Shown here: positions 1 to 8,860 of the stretch, one piece after another
Layout: every line of letters begins with the position of its first letter
Numbering within the stretch: the first letter of the stretch is position 1
Assembly (NCBI GenBank): GCA_027493055.1
Contig: JAPUDO010000125.1
Span: 1-34,369, forward strand
Source of the DNA: Niabella sp.
GTDB lineage: Bacteria > Bacteroidota > Bacteroidia > Chitinophagales > Chitinophagaceae
Direction: 5' to 3'
DNA: 34,369 nt
Notes under the pieces: generated by a model
Database searches by the model: none
Told to the model about the DNA's origin: nothing
Seen by the model: the letters and a program-made list of their open reading frames with translations, nothing else
Program-made: the position numbers and the translations under genes

Positions 1-26
1 ATTCACAAATACGTCTACTGATAATA

Positions 27-45
27 ACACTATCTGCGATAGTGT
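27..45 (-). terminator. possible terminator hairpin after the NTF2-like lipoprotein gene
   Basis: An 8-bp perfect stem (ACACTATC with GATAGTGT) encloses a 3-base loop, about 60 bases past the stop of the minus-strand lipoprotein gene. On the minus strand it is followed by a mixed T/A tract rather than a clean T run, so termination is only one reading. Otherwise 1-106 shows nothing recognisable. Confidence 0.35.
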
Positions 46-106
46 ATTCCACGACACCCTATGCCAAAAGCACATTCGCGCATTAGCTGCAGTTAAACAG
101 CCAGCC

Positions 107-640
107 CTATTTAATATCAGCAATAGGGATCAGCTTGCTATAATCCCAGAACGCGGATACATTCACGATCTTCCATTCACCGTTTTGTTTTTCCATTAAC
201 CGCACTTCCTTGCTGAACATGGCTGAGTCCTTTACGCTGTTGTATTGATCCCACAGTAAATAAGCAACCGTATCAGCATAAAACTTTGTAATAATATTTT
301 TACGCAGCACTTCCGGGTGGCTGCTACCACCAGGCGCTACAGGGTTCGCTTTAATATAATTACCAATGCCGGAATCTACTGCCGGCCATCCCGTTTTGGC
401 ATCCACAGTGCCATCATGGTTATTCCAGGCCTGAAAGGCATAAGCGGTTTGTGCATAATACTTTTTCCAGCTTTCATAATCCCGTTTATAAAAAGAGCGG
501 GTTTCTCCTTCTATCACCTTCATAATAGCCTCCTGTTCCTTTTTTTCATCAAAGATCCCGTTCCTTGTTTGTGCATTTTCAGGTTGTTGATTACACGCTG
601 CAAAACATATAGCAGCTGCAATGGTGATTAGTTGTTTCAT
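107..640 (-). CDS. lipoprotein with NTF2/SnoaL-like domain
   Basis: A 177-residue protein with a bacterial lipoprotein signal: a charged start (MK), a hydrophobic stretch and the lipobox FAAC, with Cys16 as the probable lipidated residue. The rest (about 35-170) looks like the nuclear-transport-factor-2/SnoaL fold common in Bacteroidota lipoproteins: an N-terminal helix with the pattern 'Y..RDYESWKKYY', then strands containing 'VAYLLWDQY' and 'NGEWKIVNVSAFWDY'. The fold often serves as a small-ligand pocket or stress-response domain; no catalytic residue can be assigned. It stands alone, divergent from uup, with its own -7 element upstream. Fold assignment is by pattern, not by search. Confidence 0.72.
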   Translation of the reverse strand: MKQLITIAAAICFAACNQQPENAQTRNGIFDEKKEQEAIMKVIEGETRSFYKRDYESWKKYYAQTAYAFQAWNNHDGTVDAKTGWPAVDSGIGNYIKANPVAPGGSSHPEVLRKNIITKFYADTVAYLLWDQYNSVKDSAMFSKEVRLMEKQNGEWKIVNVSAFWDYSKLIPIADIK

Positions 641-708
641 GGCATTTATTTTATATTATGAAAAAAAGCAGCGAGTTGTGTCAGGCAATTCAACGGTATA
701 ATATAATA

Positions 709-716
709 CAAATATA
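709..716 (-). promoter_or_regulatory. -7 promoter element of the NTF2-like lipoprotein gene
   Basis: On the minus strand this reads TATATTTG, an exact match to the Bacteroidota consensus TAnnTTTG. It lies about 69 bases before the start codon. A TTG occurs about 15 bases further upstream, but the -33 element is not convincing. Confidence 0.5.
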
Positions 717-787
717 AGGCTCCGCATCATACAATACCTCTTTGGGTGATTTTGAAAATGCAATACCACATACATCCGCATTCTGCG

Positions 788-795
788 TACCTTTG
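788..795 (+). promoter_or_regulatory. -7 promoter element of uup
   Basis: TACCTTTG matches TAnnTTTG exactly, 37 bases before the uup ATG. No TTTG sits at the usual distance upstream; the nearest is 33 bases away at 751-754. Confidence 0.5.
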
Positions 796-832
796 CCCAT
801 TAGCATATTGTCACATTATCACATTGAAATAA

Positions 833-2716
833 ATGCATTACGTATCTGCAGAAGGGTTAGAAAAAAGTTATGGCATCCAGCCATTGTTTTCAGATATTTC
901 TTTTCATATAGAAGAAGGCGATAAAATTGCTTTGGTAGCCCGTAACGGAACGGGGAAATCTACCTTATTAAAAATATTAGCAGGCAAAGAAACGCCCGAT
1001 ACGGGTAAGCTCTGGATCAATAAGGATGTGGATGTGGTTTTATTTGAACAGGAGCCCGACCTAGATGCGGAAAGAACTATTGCCGACAATGTATTCTTTC
1101 ATAGCAATCCTGTTATCAATGCCATCAAAAAATATGAATCGGCCAGCGAATCCAATGATGCGGACAAAATAGCCGAAGCACTGGTGAACATGGACGAATT
1201 ACAGGCCTGGGATTTCGACGCTAAAGTAAAGCAGATATTTGGCAAGCTGAATATACATCACCTGGACGCTTTGGTAAAAAACCTCAGCGGCGGACAGAAA
1301 AAGCGGGTAGCACTGGCCAAAACCCTTATTGACATTGGCTTTGAGCACAAGCATGTATTGCTGATCATGGACGAACCTACCAACCACCTGGATGTGGAAA
1401 TGGTAGAATGGCTGGAGCATTTCCTGAACAAAGAAAACGTAACCCTGCTGCTGGTTACGCACGACCGCTATTTTTTAGATGCGGTTTGTAAAGAAATATG
1501 GGAAATGGAAGGCAGCAACCTGTATGTGCACAAAGGAGACTATGAAAACTATCTCGAAAAGAAAGCGCAGCGTATAGAAAATGAGCTGGCCAGTATTGAT
1601 AAAGCTAAAAACCTATACCGCCGTGAGCTGGAGTGGATGCGCAAACAACCTAAAGCCCGTACCACCAAATCGCGCAGCAGGGAAGATAATTTTTATGAGG
1701 TAGAAAAGCGTGCCAAACAACAGGTAGTAAACGAGCAGGTGCAGCTGCAGATGAAAATGAACCGCCTGGGCGGCAAAGTGGTGGAGATAAAGAAAGTGTA
1801 CAAATCCTACGGCAACAAAAAAATACTTAATGGTTTTGATTACACTTTTAATAAAGGGGAACGTGTAGGAATAATCGGTAAAAACGGAGCTGGCAAATCT
1901 ACTTTCATCAACATTCTGCAAGGGTTACAGGAAGCGGACAGTGGTAAAATAAATATAGGTGATACCGTAATTTTTGGTAATTATTCACAGCAGGGCCTGG
2001 AAATAAAAAGCGATATGCGCGTGATTGAATTTGTGAAGAATATTGCCGAAAATTTTCCTTTGGCCAAAGGTGGAACCTTAAGCGCGGCACAGTTCCTTGA
2101 ACTGTTTCTCTTTAATCCTGATAAACAATATACTTATATCAGCAAATTAAGCGGCGGCGAAAAACGCAGGCTGCACCTGCTTTCTATCCTATTCAGGAAT
2201 CCGAACTTCTTAATTTTAGATGAGCCTACCAACGATCTGGATCTTCCTACATTAGGCGTTTTGGAAAACTTCCTGATGGAATATCCCGGCTGTCTTTTGA
2301 TCGTAAGCCACGACCGTTATTTCATGGACAGACTGGTGGATCACCTCCTGGTATTTGAAGGGGAAGGCGTGGTAAAGGATTTTCCGGGAAATTATACGCA
2401 ATACCGTTTGCAGGAAGAGAAGAAGGAGGAGCTGACAGATAGCGGTTCACAGATGACAGCAAAGACCCTATCAAAGGAAAATAATACATCCGGGAAAAAG
2501 AAGGTTTCTTTTAAGGAAAAACGGGAATTTGAACTGCTGCAGAAAGAAATTGAAGACCTTACCAAAGAAAAAGAATCCATTACAGTGCAACTGAACAGTG
2601 GCAGTACGGCCTATGAAGAATTACAAAAGCTGGCTGAAAGGATTGGGGAGGTAACCAGCCTGTTAGATGAAAAGGAAATGCGCTGGTTAGAGTTGAGTGA
2701 ATGGATAGAAGGATAA
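833..2716 (+). CDS. uup: ABC-F family ATPase, Uup type
   Basis: A soluble 627-residue twin-ATPase of the ABC-F family. It has no membrane segments, so it acts in the cytosol, where family members act on ribosomes or, for Uup, on DNA/ribosome-linked processes. First ATPase: Walker A ARNGTGKST at about 36-44, signature LSGGQ at 151-155, Walker B ending DEPTNHLD at 180-187, switch His210. Second ATPase: GKNGAGKST at about 349-357, LSGGE at 439-443, DEPTNDLD at 463-470. A charged linker (about 240-310) separates them. The C-terminal 65 residues form a predicted coiled coil, which points to Uup rather than EttA. Walker A begins with Ala instead of Gly. The gene is followed by the acyltransferase after 36 bases. 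Confidence 0.92.
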   Translation: MHYVSAEGLEKSYGIQPLFSDISFHIEEGDKIALVARNGTGKSTLLKILAGKETPDTGKLWINKDVDVVLFEQEPDLDAERTIADNVFFHSNPVINAIKKYESASESNDADKIAEALVNMDELQAWDFDAKVKQIFGKLNIHHLDALVKNLSGGQKKRVALAKTLIDIGFEHKHVLLIMDEPTNHLDVEMVEWLEHFLNKENVTLLLVTHDRYFLDAVCKEIWEMEGSNLYVHKGDYENYLEKKAQRIENELASIDKAKNLYRRELEWMRKQPKARTTKSRSREDNFYEVEKRAKQQVVNEQVQLQMKMNRLGGKVVEIKKVYKSYGNKKILNGFDYTFNKGERVGIIGKNGAGKSTFINILQGLQEADSGKINIGDTVIFGNYSQQGLEIKSDMRVIEFVKNIAENFPLAKGGTLSAAQFLELFLFNPDKQYTYISKLSGGEKRRLHLLSILFRNPNFLILDEPTNDLDLPTLGVLENFLMEYPGCLLIVSHDRYFMDRLVDHLLVFEGEGVVKDFPGNYTQYRLQEEKKEELTDSGSQMTAKTLSKENNTSGKKKVSFKEKREFELLQKEIEDLTKEKESITVQLNSGSTAYEELQKLAERIGEVTSLLDEKEMRWLELSEWIEG

Positions 2717-2752
2717 GTAATATCCGGATCGGTAACTGAATAATCAAAACTA

Positions 2753-3943
2753 ATGAATACAAGAAATTACGGGATGGATTTGCTGAGATGTCTGTCAATT
2801 GCCTTTGTAGTATTGGCCCACCTGTACCTCATTTATCCGCCAGGCGGCAAAATGCAGGCAGTTTCGATGGTATTTTCACTATTAGATGGAGTGACCATAT
2901 TTTTTGTATTGAGTGGGTTTCTTATCGGTTACCAGTTATTCTCCTGCTTCGAATCTGCCGGTAATGCCAACAACGCCAGGCTGCGCCGGTTTTTTATCAG
3001 CAGGTGGTTTAAAACCTTACCCAGTTACTATACTATCCTTATATTACTGTATTTTCTCAACTATGCCTATATTCGGGAAAGCGGTATACAGGTAAGTGAA
3101 TACCTGATCTTTATACAGAACTTCAACAAAAACCATCCAAAATTTTTCCTGGAGGCCTGGAGTTTAAGTACAGAAGAATGGTTTTATTTGGCTACACCCG
3201 CTTTATTGCTACTGCTTATCAAGGGATTAAGAATCCGCCCGAAACTTGCGTTTCTATACGTAAGTCTTTTATTCTGGATTGGCGCACACGTCACAAGATT
3301 ATACTATCTATATAATGCCAGCTTTGCCACTATGGAAGATTTTGGGCTTATTCTCAGAAACCGTGTTCTACCCAGAATGGACGCGCCTGCGTTCGGCATA
3401 CTCGCTGCCTGGCTATATGTTTACCGGCCATCCTTTTTTCTCAGGCAAAACAGCAAACGCTCCATACTGTTATGGATACTGATCTTGCTGCTGGTAGCCT
3501 GCAATTACTTCCTTTACCAGATCATTAAAGATGGCTTTACAGTAAACCTGGGCTACCATCCTGTTCTAGGTTTATCAGGACTTCTATACTTTGATCTTTC
3601 CCAGGGCATTATACTGCTGCTGCTGCCCCATTTCTTTCGCATAAAAGCACCACAGAATGCATTGCGCAAAGTGATTACCTACATCAGTAAACTGAGTTAC
3701 AGCATTTATCTTGTGCACAGCAGCCTGGTTATTGGCAGCCTGCTGCCTTTTTTCAATCAATGGGTAGGGCATCAAAAAATAATGATGCTAATGATTTACC
3801 TGGTACTGGTAGCCATTTGCGCTCTATTACTCTATTACGTTATAGAGCAACCCTTTTTCCGTTTGAAGAAACGGCTCATTAAAGGTACGCAGCCGCCATC
3901 CAACAATTTATTGTCAGCACCCCAGGCTGCTGCTCCAATGTAA
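2753..3943 (+). CDS. acyltransferase 3 family membrane protein
   Basis: A 396-residue polytopic membrane protein of the acyltransferase-3 (OafA/NodX) family, which transfers acyl groups from the cytosol to cell-surface glycans or lipids. The N-terminal helix carries the family pattern 'GMDLLRCLSIAFVVLAH', with the conserved Arg12 and a His about 11 residues later, followed by about nine further hydrophobic helices and a basic C-terminal tail. 'W..STEEWFY' near 140-150 is typical of the family. The acceptor cannot be read from sequence and no glycan cluster surrounds it. It may be co-transcribed with uup (36-base gap). The last 15 residues are low-complexity and Ala/Pro rich. Confidence 0.85.
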   Translation: MNTRNYGMDLLRCLSIAFVVLAHLYLIYPPGGKMQAVSMVFSLLDGVTIFFVLSGFLIGYQLFSCFESAGNANNARLRRFFISRWFKTLPSYYTILILLYFLNYAYIRESGIQVSEYLIFIQNFNKNHPKFFLEAWSLSTEEWFYLATPALLLLLIKGLRIRPKLAFLYVSLLFWIGAHVTRLYYLYNASFATMEDFGLILRNRVLPRMDAPAFGILAAWLYVYRPSFFLRQNSKRSILLWILILLLVACNYFLYQIIKDGFTVNLGYHPVLGLSGLLYFDLSQGIILLLLPHFFRIKAPQNALRKVITYISKLSYSIYLVHSSLVIGSLLPFFNQWVGHQKIMMLMIYLVLVAICALLLYYVIEQPFFRLKKRLIKGTQPPSNNLLSAPQAAAPM

Positions 3944-4008
3944 CAGTATCGAAGTATTTATATATCTTATCATTCCGGTTTCATTAAAGAAAATAGGAAA
4001 ATTCGTAT

Positions 4009-4016
4009 TATTTTTG
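4009..4016 (+). promoter_or_regulatory. -7 promoter element of mqo
   Basis: TATTTTTG matches TAnnTTTG exactly. It puts transcription start near 4024, downstream of a possible TTG start at 4014, which favours the internal ATG at 4125 and a leader of about 100 bases. Confidence 0.45.
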
Positions 4017-4124
4017 CGCCTGTTTTTGCAACGGGAAGCACACCCATTACTTATCTCTTACTACCAGGCGGTGTTCCTCTCTCTAAAAGTACAGCAGCAA
4101 AAACCTGAAATAAACCATACAGAA

Positions 4125-5606
4125 ATGAAAGAGACGATAGAAACCGATATAGCCCTTATTGGAGGTGGGATCATGAGCGCCACCCTGGGCATGCTCATCA
4201 ACCAGTTAGCTCCCGGTAAAACCATACATATTTTTGAAAGATTAAATTATGTGGCAGGAGAAAGCTCTGACGCATGGAATAATGCCGGCACCGGGCATGC
4301 CGCCTTATGCGAGCTGAATTATACACCTGAAGACGAAAACGGTGTGGTGCATATTGATAAGGCACGTGCCATTATGGAGCAGTTTGAAGTGTCCAAGCAA
4401 TTCTGGGCCTATCTTATTGAACAGGAAAAACTCGGTAATCCTGAAGATTTCATCCGCTCCACACCTCACATGAGCTTTGTACGGGGCGAGAAAGATGTGG
4501 AATATCTCAGGAAAAGATACGCTGCATTGCAGCAGAGCATCCTCTTTCAGAACATGCAATATTCCGAAGACCCGGAAGTTATTAAACAATGGACGCCTTT
4601 AATTATTAACGGCCGTGATGCCACTGAAAAAATTGCCGCTACACACTCTGTTTTAGGAACCGATGTAAATTTTGGTGCTATCACCGGGGCTCTTATCAAA
4701 GCGCTTCAAAAGTCGGGGCAGGCAACACTGCACCTGCATCATGAAGTTAGAAAGCTGAACCAGCAACCCGATAAGCGCTGGGAAATAAGAGTGAAAGACC
4801 TGAGTTCCGGTAAAAAATATAATGTGCTGGCAAAATTTGTATTCATTGGTGCGGGTGGTGGCTCGCTGGAGCTGTTACAAAAAGCCGATGTGCCTGAAGG
4901 GAAAAAATACGGAGGCTTCCCTGTAGGTGGCCAATGGCTGGTTTGTAAAAATCCCGAAGTAAGCAGCAGGCACCAGGCAAAAGTGTACGGGCAGGCCGAA
5001 GTAGGTGCCCCGCCCATGAGTGTGCCGCACCTGGATGCCCGTATTATTGATGGTGAAAAAGCCATTCTATTTGGGCCCTTTGCCAGCTTCTCTACTAAAT
5101 TTTTAAAAGAGGGCTCTTACTGGGATCTGTTTGGAACCGTTAAGTACTGGAATATTTTCCCGCTTATAAAAGTGGGCATTAAAAATATAGATCTTGAAAA
5201 ATACCTGATCCGCCAGCTAAGCCTTTCTTTTGAGGACAGGATGAATGTTTTGAAACAGTTTTATCCTGATGCAAACCCTGCCGACTGGAAACTGCAGGAA
5301 GCCGGGCAGCGCGTGCAGGTGATCCATAATGATCCCGACAGCGGTCCTACGTTACAGTTCGGTACAGAAATAGTAACTGCTGCCGATGGCACTATTTCAG
5401 CACTTCTTGGCGCATCACCCGGTGCTTCTACCGCAGTGTCTATCATGCTGAGGCTATTGTATCAATGCTTCCCCGACAGGGCCGAAGCCAATATGCAGCG
5501 ACTCCTGGCCATGATACCTTCCTACGGCCGGAATCTCGAAGAGCATCCTGAACTGCTGGCCGAAGTAAGAACGCGCACCAGCCGTATATTGGAATTGCAG
5601 GCTTAG
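4125..5606 (+). CDS. mqo: malate:quinone oxidoreductase
   Basis: A 493-residue FAD-dependent malate:quinone oxidoreductase, a peripheral inner-membrane enzyme that oxidises malate to oxaloacetate and passes electrons to quinone, bypassing NAD-dependent malate dehydrogenase. The dinucleotide-binding motif IALIGGGIMSATLG is at residues 9-22. Family landmarks include 'ERLNYVAGESSDAWNNAGTG', 'GAGGGSLELLQ', 'GGFPVGGQWL' and the C-terminal 'LLGASPGASTAVSIML'. The frame stays open 37 codons upstream, but that stretch is not Mqo-like and begins inside the -7 element, so I chose ATG 4125. The length fits the roughly 500-residue family. It is monocistronic, with a clear terminator behind it. Confidence 0.93.
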   Translation: MKETIETDIALIGGGIMSATLGMLINQLAPGKTIHIFERLNYVAGESSDAWNNAGTGHAALCELNYTPEDENGVVHIDKARAIMEQFEVSKQFWAYLIEQEKLGNPEDFIRSTPHMSFVRGEKDVEYLRKRYAALQQSILFQNMQYSEDPEVIKQWTPLIINGRDATEKIAATHSVLGTDVNFGAITGALIKALQKSGQATLHLHHEVRKLNQQPDKRWEIRVKDLSSGKKYNVLAKFVFIGAGGGSLELLQKADVPEGKKYGGFPVGGQWLVCKNPEVSSRHQAKVYGQAEVGAPPMSVPHLDARIIDGEKAILFGPFASFSTKFLKEGSYWDLFGTVKYWNIFPLIKVGIKNIDLEKYLIRQLSLSFEDRMNVLKQFYPDANPADWKLQEAGQRVQVIHNDPDSGPTLQFGTEIVTAADGTISALLGASPGASTAVSIMLRLLYQCFPDRAEANMQRLLAMIPSYGRNLEEHPELLAEVRTRTSRILELQA

Positions 5607-5670
5607 TATTTATCCGCAGTTAAAGCTCAGCATGGCTGTTCGTCATTTAGCGAATCCTTAGCTTATTGTA

Positions 5671-5697
5671 AAGCCTGTCAGTGTGCAGGCTTTTTTA
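5671..5697 (+). terminator. Rho-independent terminator after mqo
   Basis: A 7-bp stem (AAGCCTG with CAGGCTT), an 8-base loop and a T-rich tail lie 65 bases past the mqo stop. From here to 5906 the DNA is AT-rich and holds no recognisable gene or promoter match. Confidence 0.8.
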
Positions 5698-5906
5698 TTG
5701 CATCTAATATCCCAATTAAAGGGGTACAGGCAAAAGGTTATTGTTCATCTTATTAAGTTGTACGCTGCCTACGATATACTCTTAACTCCAAATGCGGAAG
5801 TACACAATTAAGAAAAACTCTTTTAACAGGTTAGCTTTAACAACAATTTTAAAAAATAAAACATACTGTTGCCCTATGAAAAAAACTATAAAACCGCTGG
5901 TACGAA

Positions 5907-6689
5907 GTGGACAAAACATTGTACAGCCAGTTAGCAACAATTAATACTTACCTCATAATGAAAGACAAAATATTAAAAGACATCCGGTATTACGAAAGTG
6001 ACAAACCCAACATTGAAGGGCTAAGCATGCCCGGCAGTTTAGGAAGAATTTTTACGCCAACAAAAGAAACAAATTATATCGGGCAGAGAATAGCAAGGAA
6101 ACTTAATGAATTGAAATATTCATTAGGTGCGTGCGACCATGTTTATATCAACCTGACGACAGTTTTAAATGAAGGTCAAATTGAGGCCTCAAACAGAAAT
6201 ATTAACAAAGCTATTAAATATATTGATTTTGGCGTCAATCAGTCCAAATTTAATGCGCTGACAGACGAACAAAAAAATGACTTTCTGCAATCTTCAACCA
6301 TAGATATTTTTCGGACCATCAGCAATGACAATAACCTGATGCCCGTAAATGAAACAGCCAGGCAATTTTTGCTGTTTGGCACCGAAATGACCATTCACTA
6401 CAAAACAAAAGAAACACAATCATACCATATTGATATCTATTACCAGATTGCACCAAAGAACAGTTACACAAAAGCCATAGTTGAATATCAGGATAAGAAA
6501 ATAAATGCCCGCTACAGAACAACCTTCAGGTTACAATTCTATGACGACATATACCCCCTGGTTGACACAATAACCGTAAAGGATGATACAATAATTCTTA
6601 ATCCGAAAAAATCATTTAGAGCAGACTTATATAATGAAAGATACAAAACACCCATTGAATTAAAATTTAGCAGCTTTGAAAAATTTTAA
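5907..6689 (+). CDS. unrecognised 260-aa protein
   Basis: I do not recognise this protein. It is 260 residues, soluble-looking, with no signal peptide, membrane helix or cysteine-rich part. The first 160 residues look helical and charged ('YYESDKPNIEGLSMPGSLGR', 'NRNINKAIKYIDFG'). The last 100 look beta-rich with alternating aromatic and polar residues ('HIDIYYQIAPKNSYTKA', 'RYRTTFRLQFYDD'). Codon use is AT-richer than in mqo or dnaE, which fits horizontal acquisition. The start may instead be Met18 (5958), since residues 1-17 precede a cleaner start (MKDKILKDIR). It stands alone between a terminator and a 410-base gap. Confidence 0.6.
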   Translation: MDKTLYSQLATINTYLIMKDKILKDIRYYESDKPNIEGLSMPGSLGRIFTPTKETNYIGQRIARKLNELKYSLGACDHVYINLTTVLNEGQIEASNRNINKAIKYIDFGVNQSKFNALTDEQKNDFLQSSTIDIFRTISNDNNLMPVNETARQFLLFGTEMTIHYKTKETQSYHIDIYYQIAPKNSYTKAIVEYQDKKINARYRTTFRLQFYDDIYPLVDTITVKDDTIILNPKKSFRADLYNERYKTPIELKFSSFEKF

Positions 6690-7099
6690 ATTTTAAATGC
6701 CGACATTGTATTACATATTATGTAGGTAAATCCCTGACCCGGCAGAAATAATCCTGTCTCAGCTTCAGCTATCTATCATCTGCAGTCCCGGCAGGAAATT
6801 ATAAATTGGACTATAAGGTAAACGTATCGGATTTTGAATACTTCGATGTGTTAATGTCACTCCTTACGGAGTTTTATAGCAAGCCTACTTTTATTTTTAT
6901 CATCCTGTCAGCCCTTCGCGCTTATTGGCCCGGTCATTTTTTAAATCTGCCGTGGCAGATGGTATTATATGTCTGAATGGGTAACTTTCGTCCTGAATTT
7001 AAAATGCGTTTGCCCTGACATAACTTATAGATAATACTAATGTAAAATTTTATTATCTTTAAACAGTAAAACCTTTGATTAACAACTAAAGCAACCTAT
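6690..7099 (+). other. 410-base gap without a recognisable gene
   Basis: No credible reading frame was found. AAATTTT is tandemly repeated twice across the preceding stop codon (6681-6694). A small hairpin with arms ATCTGC and GCAGAT lies at 6945-6960. A near-match to the -7 element (TATCTTTA, 7054-7061) lies 38 bases before the HRDC gene. Confidence 0.5.
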
Positions 7100-7558
7100 A
7101 TGAAAGTAAAACACTTCCCCATCAGGCTGAATGAGGAAAACAGCCAACAAGACGAAAGAACGCTAAACTTTTTTATGCAAAGCGTTTCAGTTAAGAAAAC
7201 CGCAGCACAACACATTACATCAGAACAGGCCGGTTATTGGTCAGTACTGGTTTTTTATGAAGAGCTTGCGAATATGGAAGCGCAGCTTCCCCCTTCAACG
7301 GAAAAGCATCCGCCATTTAATCCATCAACGCTTGATGGAGAAGAGATAGATCGTTATGAAGCATTAAAAGCCTGGCGGGCAGACACGGCAGCAAAAGACA
7401 ATTTTCCCAATTACATTGTAGCGTCTAACTCGCAGCTTGGAGCAATAGCAAAACTCAATCCCTCCTCTAAAGAAGAGTTATGTGATCTGAAAGGATTCGG
7501 AGAAAAGAAAGCGGCCAAATATGGTGACGAGATCATCGCTATATTAAATTCAATCTGA
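7100..7558 (+). CDS. HRDC domain protein
   Basis: A 152-residue protein. Residues 1-80 form a conserved-looking N-terminal part ('WSVLVFYEELANMEAQLP'). Residues about 85-150 are an HRDC domain, the small helical nucleic-acid-binding module found at the end of RecQ and RNase D. Its marks are 'YEALKAWRADTAAK', 'FPNYIVASNSQLGAIAKLNP' and the helix-hairpin-like 'LCDLKGFGEKKAAKYGDEII'. No helicase or nuclease domain is attached, so it may be an adaptor or a regulator of nucleic-acid enzymes; the partner is unknown. Similar stand-alone HRDC proteins are known to me from other Bacteroidota. It is monocistronic. Confidence 0.82.
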   Translation: MKVKHFPIRLNEENSQQDERTLNFFMQSVSVKKTAAQHITSEQAGYWSVLVFYEELANMEAQLPPSTEKHPPFNPSTLDGEEIDRYEALKAWRADTAAKDNFPNYIVASNSQLGAIAKLNPSSKEELCDLKGFGEKKAAKYGDEIIAILNSI

Positions 7559-7725
7559 CCTGATAATGCAACGGAGACAATCCCCGTAAACAATTGCACC
7601 AGGAATTTATCTGATATAGCTCACAATTTAATCTATCCGCGACAGAGACTTGCCGGAATACCAGGAACTGTCAAAACCTATATATCGAACTTGTTAAAAT
7701 GTTCAAAAATGATCGTAAAAGTGAA

Positions 7726-7926
7726 TGTCAGGCTGAGCCTGACGAAGCCGACTCACGGGAAACACATCCTTCGTCAAGCTGTTAATAACACGTAGTTTAA
7801 GTAAATGAAAATCAATGTCGTCCTGTTCCGATAGCCCCGATAGCTATCGGGGGAAGATGAGGGACATTTTGTTTGAAAGATACGGTTCGTCTCCGAAGGA
7901 GTCCTTAGGACAGGCTCACCGTGACA
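7726..7926. repeat. composite inverted-repeat element of about 200 bp
   Basis: Two 18-base arms in inverted orientation (7726-7743 and 7909-7926) match at about 15 of 18 positions. The left arm is itself a hairpin (GTCAGGC with GCCTGAC), and a 7-bp pair (GACGAAG 7741-7747, CTTCGTC 7769-7775) follows it. Near the centre is a perfect 18-base palindrome, CCCCGATAGCTATCGGGG (7835-7852). The whole sits in the 514-base gap 7559-8072, which has no credible gene. Motifs of this kind recur between genes in many Bacteroidota; a non-autonomous mobile element is my inference. Confidence 0.55.
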
Positions 7927-8072
7927 GGGATTTTATCATTTGCTTTGTCATTCTAATAAACTTAAATGCAATGCTTTTATTTGTGCTCAGGACGACATTT
8001 TTCTTTCAAAAAACTCAATAATAAAAACTTAAACAGCTTATCCTATAAGCCCATTAATTGAGATCAATAACA

Positions 8073-8759
8073 CTATTTCCTGTAATGTCTGAAAATGCCA
8101 TCTTTCAGCAAAGTCCATATTGCCGCTTTCTGGTGTGCGGCCTTTAATGCGCCGTTTGCCCAGGTATTGCAGGTGCGGAATAAGTTGTAAGAGCCCTTTG
8201 CTTCGTAAAAAGCATCCATATCGCCATAACCATCATTCACGCTCGGTATATGGATAGCGCTCCCGCTGGCATCAAGATCAAAGCTATTGACAATATAGCC
8301 GATAAGGGCCTTGTAATCTTCCTTGCTAATGTTTAAAGCTACGGTGGAAAAATCTGCTGCCATGTGCTTATAAAAAGTGGCATGCATGGCTGAGCTGCTC
8401 AACCCCGTCATTGCTTTGAAGGCCACTGAAAATTTCAAATCGGCCCAGGTGGGTGTTTGCAGGTAAAAGCCTTTATCACCCCAGCCTATACCCACATAGG
8501 CATAGCTGGTATCCTTCAGGTCGGTATCTGCATACTTTACATACCGGTCCCAGTTCATCCATTCGCTTTTTACAGGCATCACGATGTCTGTATGAACACC
8601 GTTTGTTGTTATATAAACAGTAATATCATTGGGCGATTGATAGTTCTTGTTTTTATTTACTGCTATACGAGGGATTAACAAGCCTGCTGCTACATAAACA
8701 GCAAATACGCCAATAATGTAAAGTAATATTTTACCGGTCCGTTTTAACGCCTTTTTCAT
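8073..8759 (-). CDS. TIGR02117/DUF2459 family membrane-anchored protein
   Basis: A 228-residue protein with one N-terminal membrane helix (about 10-31) and a periplasmic domain of the TIGR02117 (DUF2459) family, named for genes near urease clusters in other bacteria. Landmarks are 'ITTNGVHTDIVMPV' with a conserved His, 'YVGIGWGDKGFYLQTPTWAD', 'MHATFY' and 'FRTCNTWANGALKAA' near the C-terminus. The ordered His and Cys in 'GVHTD' and 'CNTW' recall an NlpC/LRAT-like cysteine peptidase arrangement, but that is inference. No urease genes are nearby. It is read towards the 7.5-8.0 kb repeat region and is probably monocistronic. Confidence 0.82.
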   Translation of the reverse strand: MKKALKRTGKILLYIIGVFAVYVAAGLLIPRIAVNKNKNYQSPNDITVYITTNGVHTDIVMPVKSEWMNWDRYVKYADTDLKDTSYAYVGIGWGDKGFYLQTPTWADLKFSVAFKAMTGLSSSAMHATFYKHMAADFSTVALNISKEDYKALIGYIVNSFDLDASGSAIHIPSVNDGYGDMDAFYEAKGSYNLFRTCNTWANGALKAAHQKAAIWTLLKDGIFRHYRK

Positions 8760-8860
8760 TTACTATGGTTTTCAAACCCGGTAAAAGTAGATAATTGTTG
8801 AAATACCTAAACGATGCAGATATCGTTGTTGCAGGCGCAACGAGGCCGGCCTCATCAATA

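Noticed and set aside
4014-4124. A 37-codon N-terminal extension of Mqo from TTG.
   Set aside because: The start lies inside a -7 promoter match and the extra residues are unlike the family.
6681-6698. AAATTTT repeated across a stop codon as a further heptad array.
   Set aside because: Only two full units of simple A/T sequence; chance is sufficient.
7815-8021. A 68-codon frame in the repeat region.
   Set aside because: It lies across the central palindrome and the right arm of the inverted-repeat element, so it is a by-product of the repeat.
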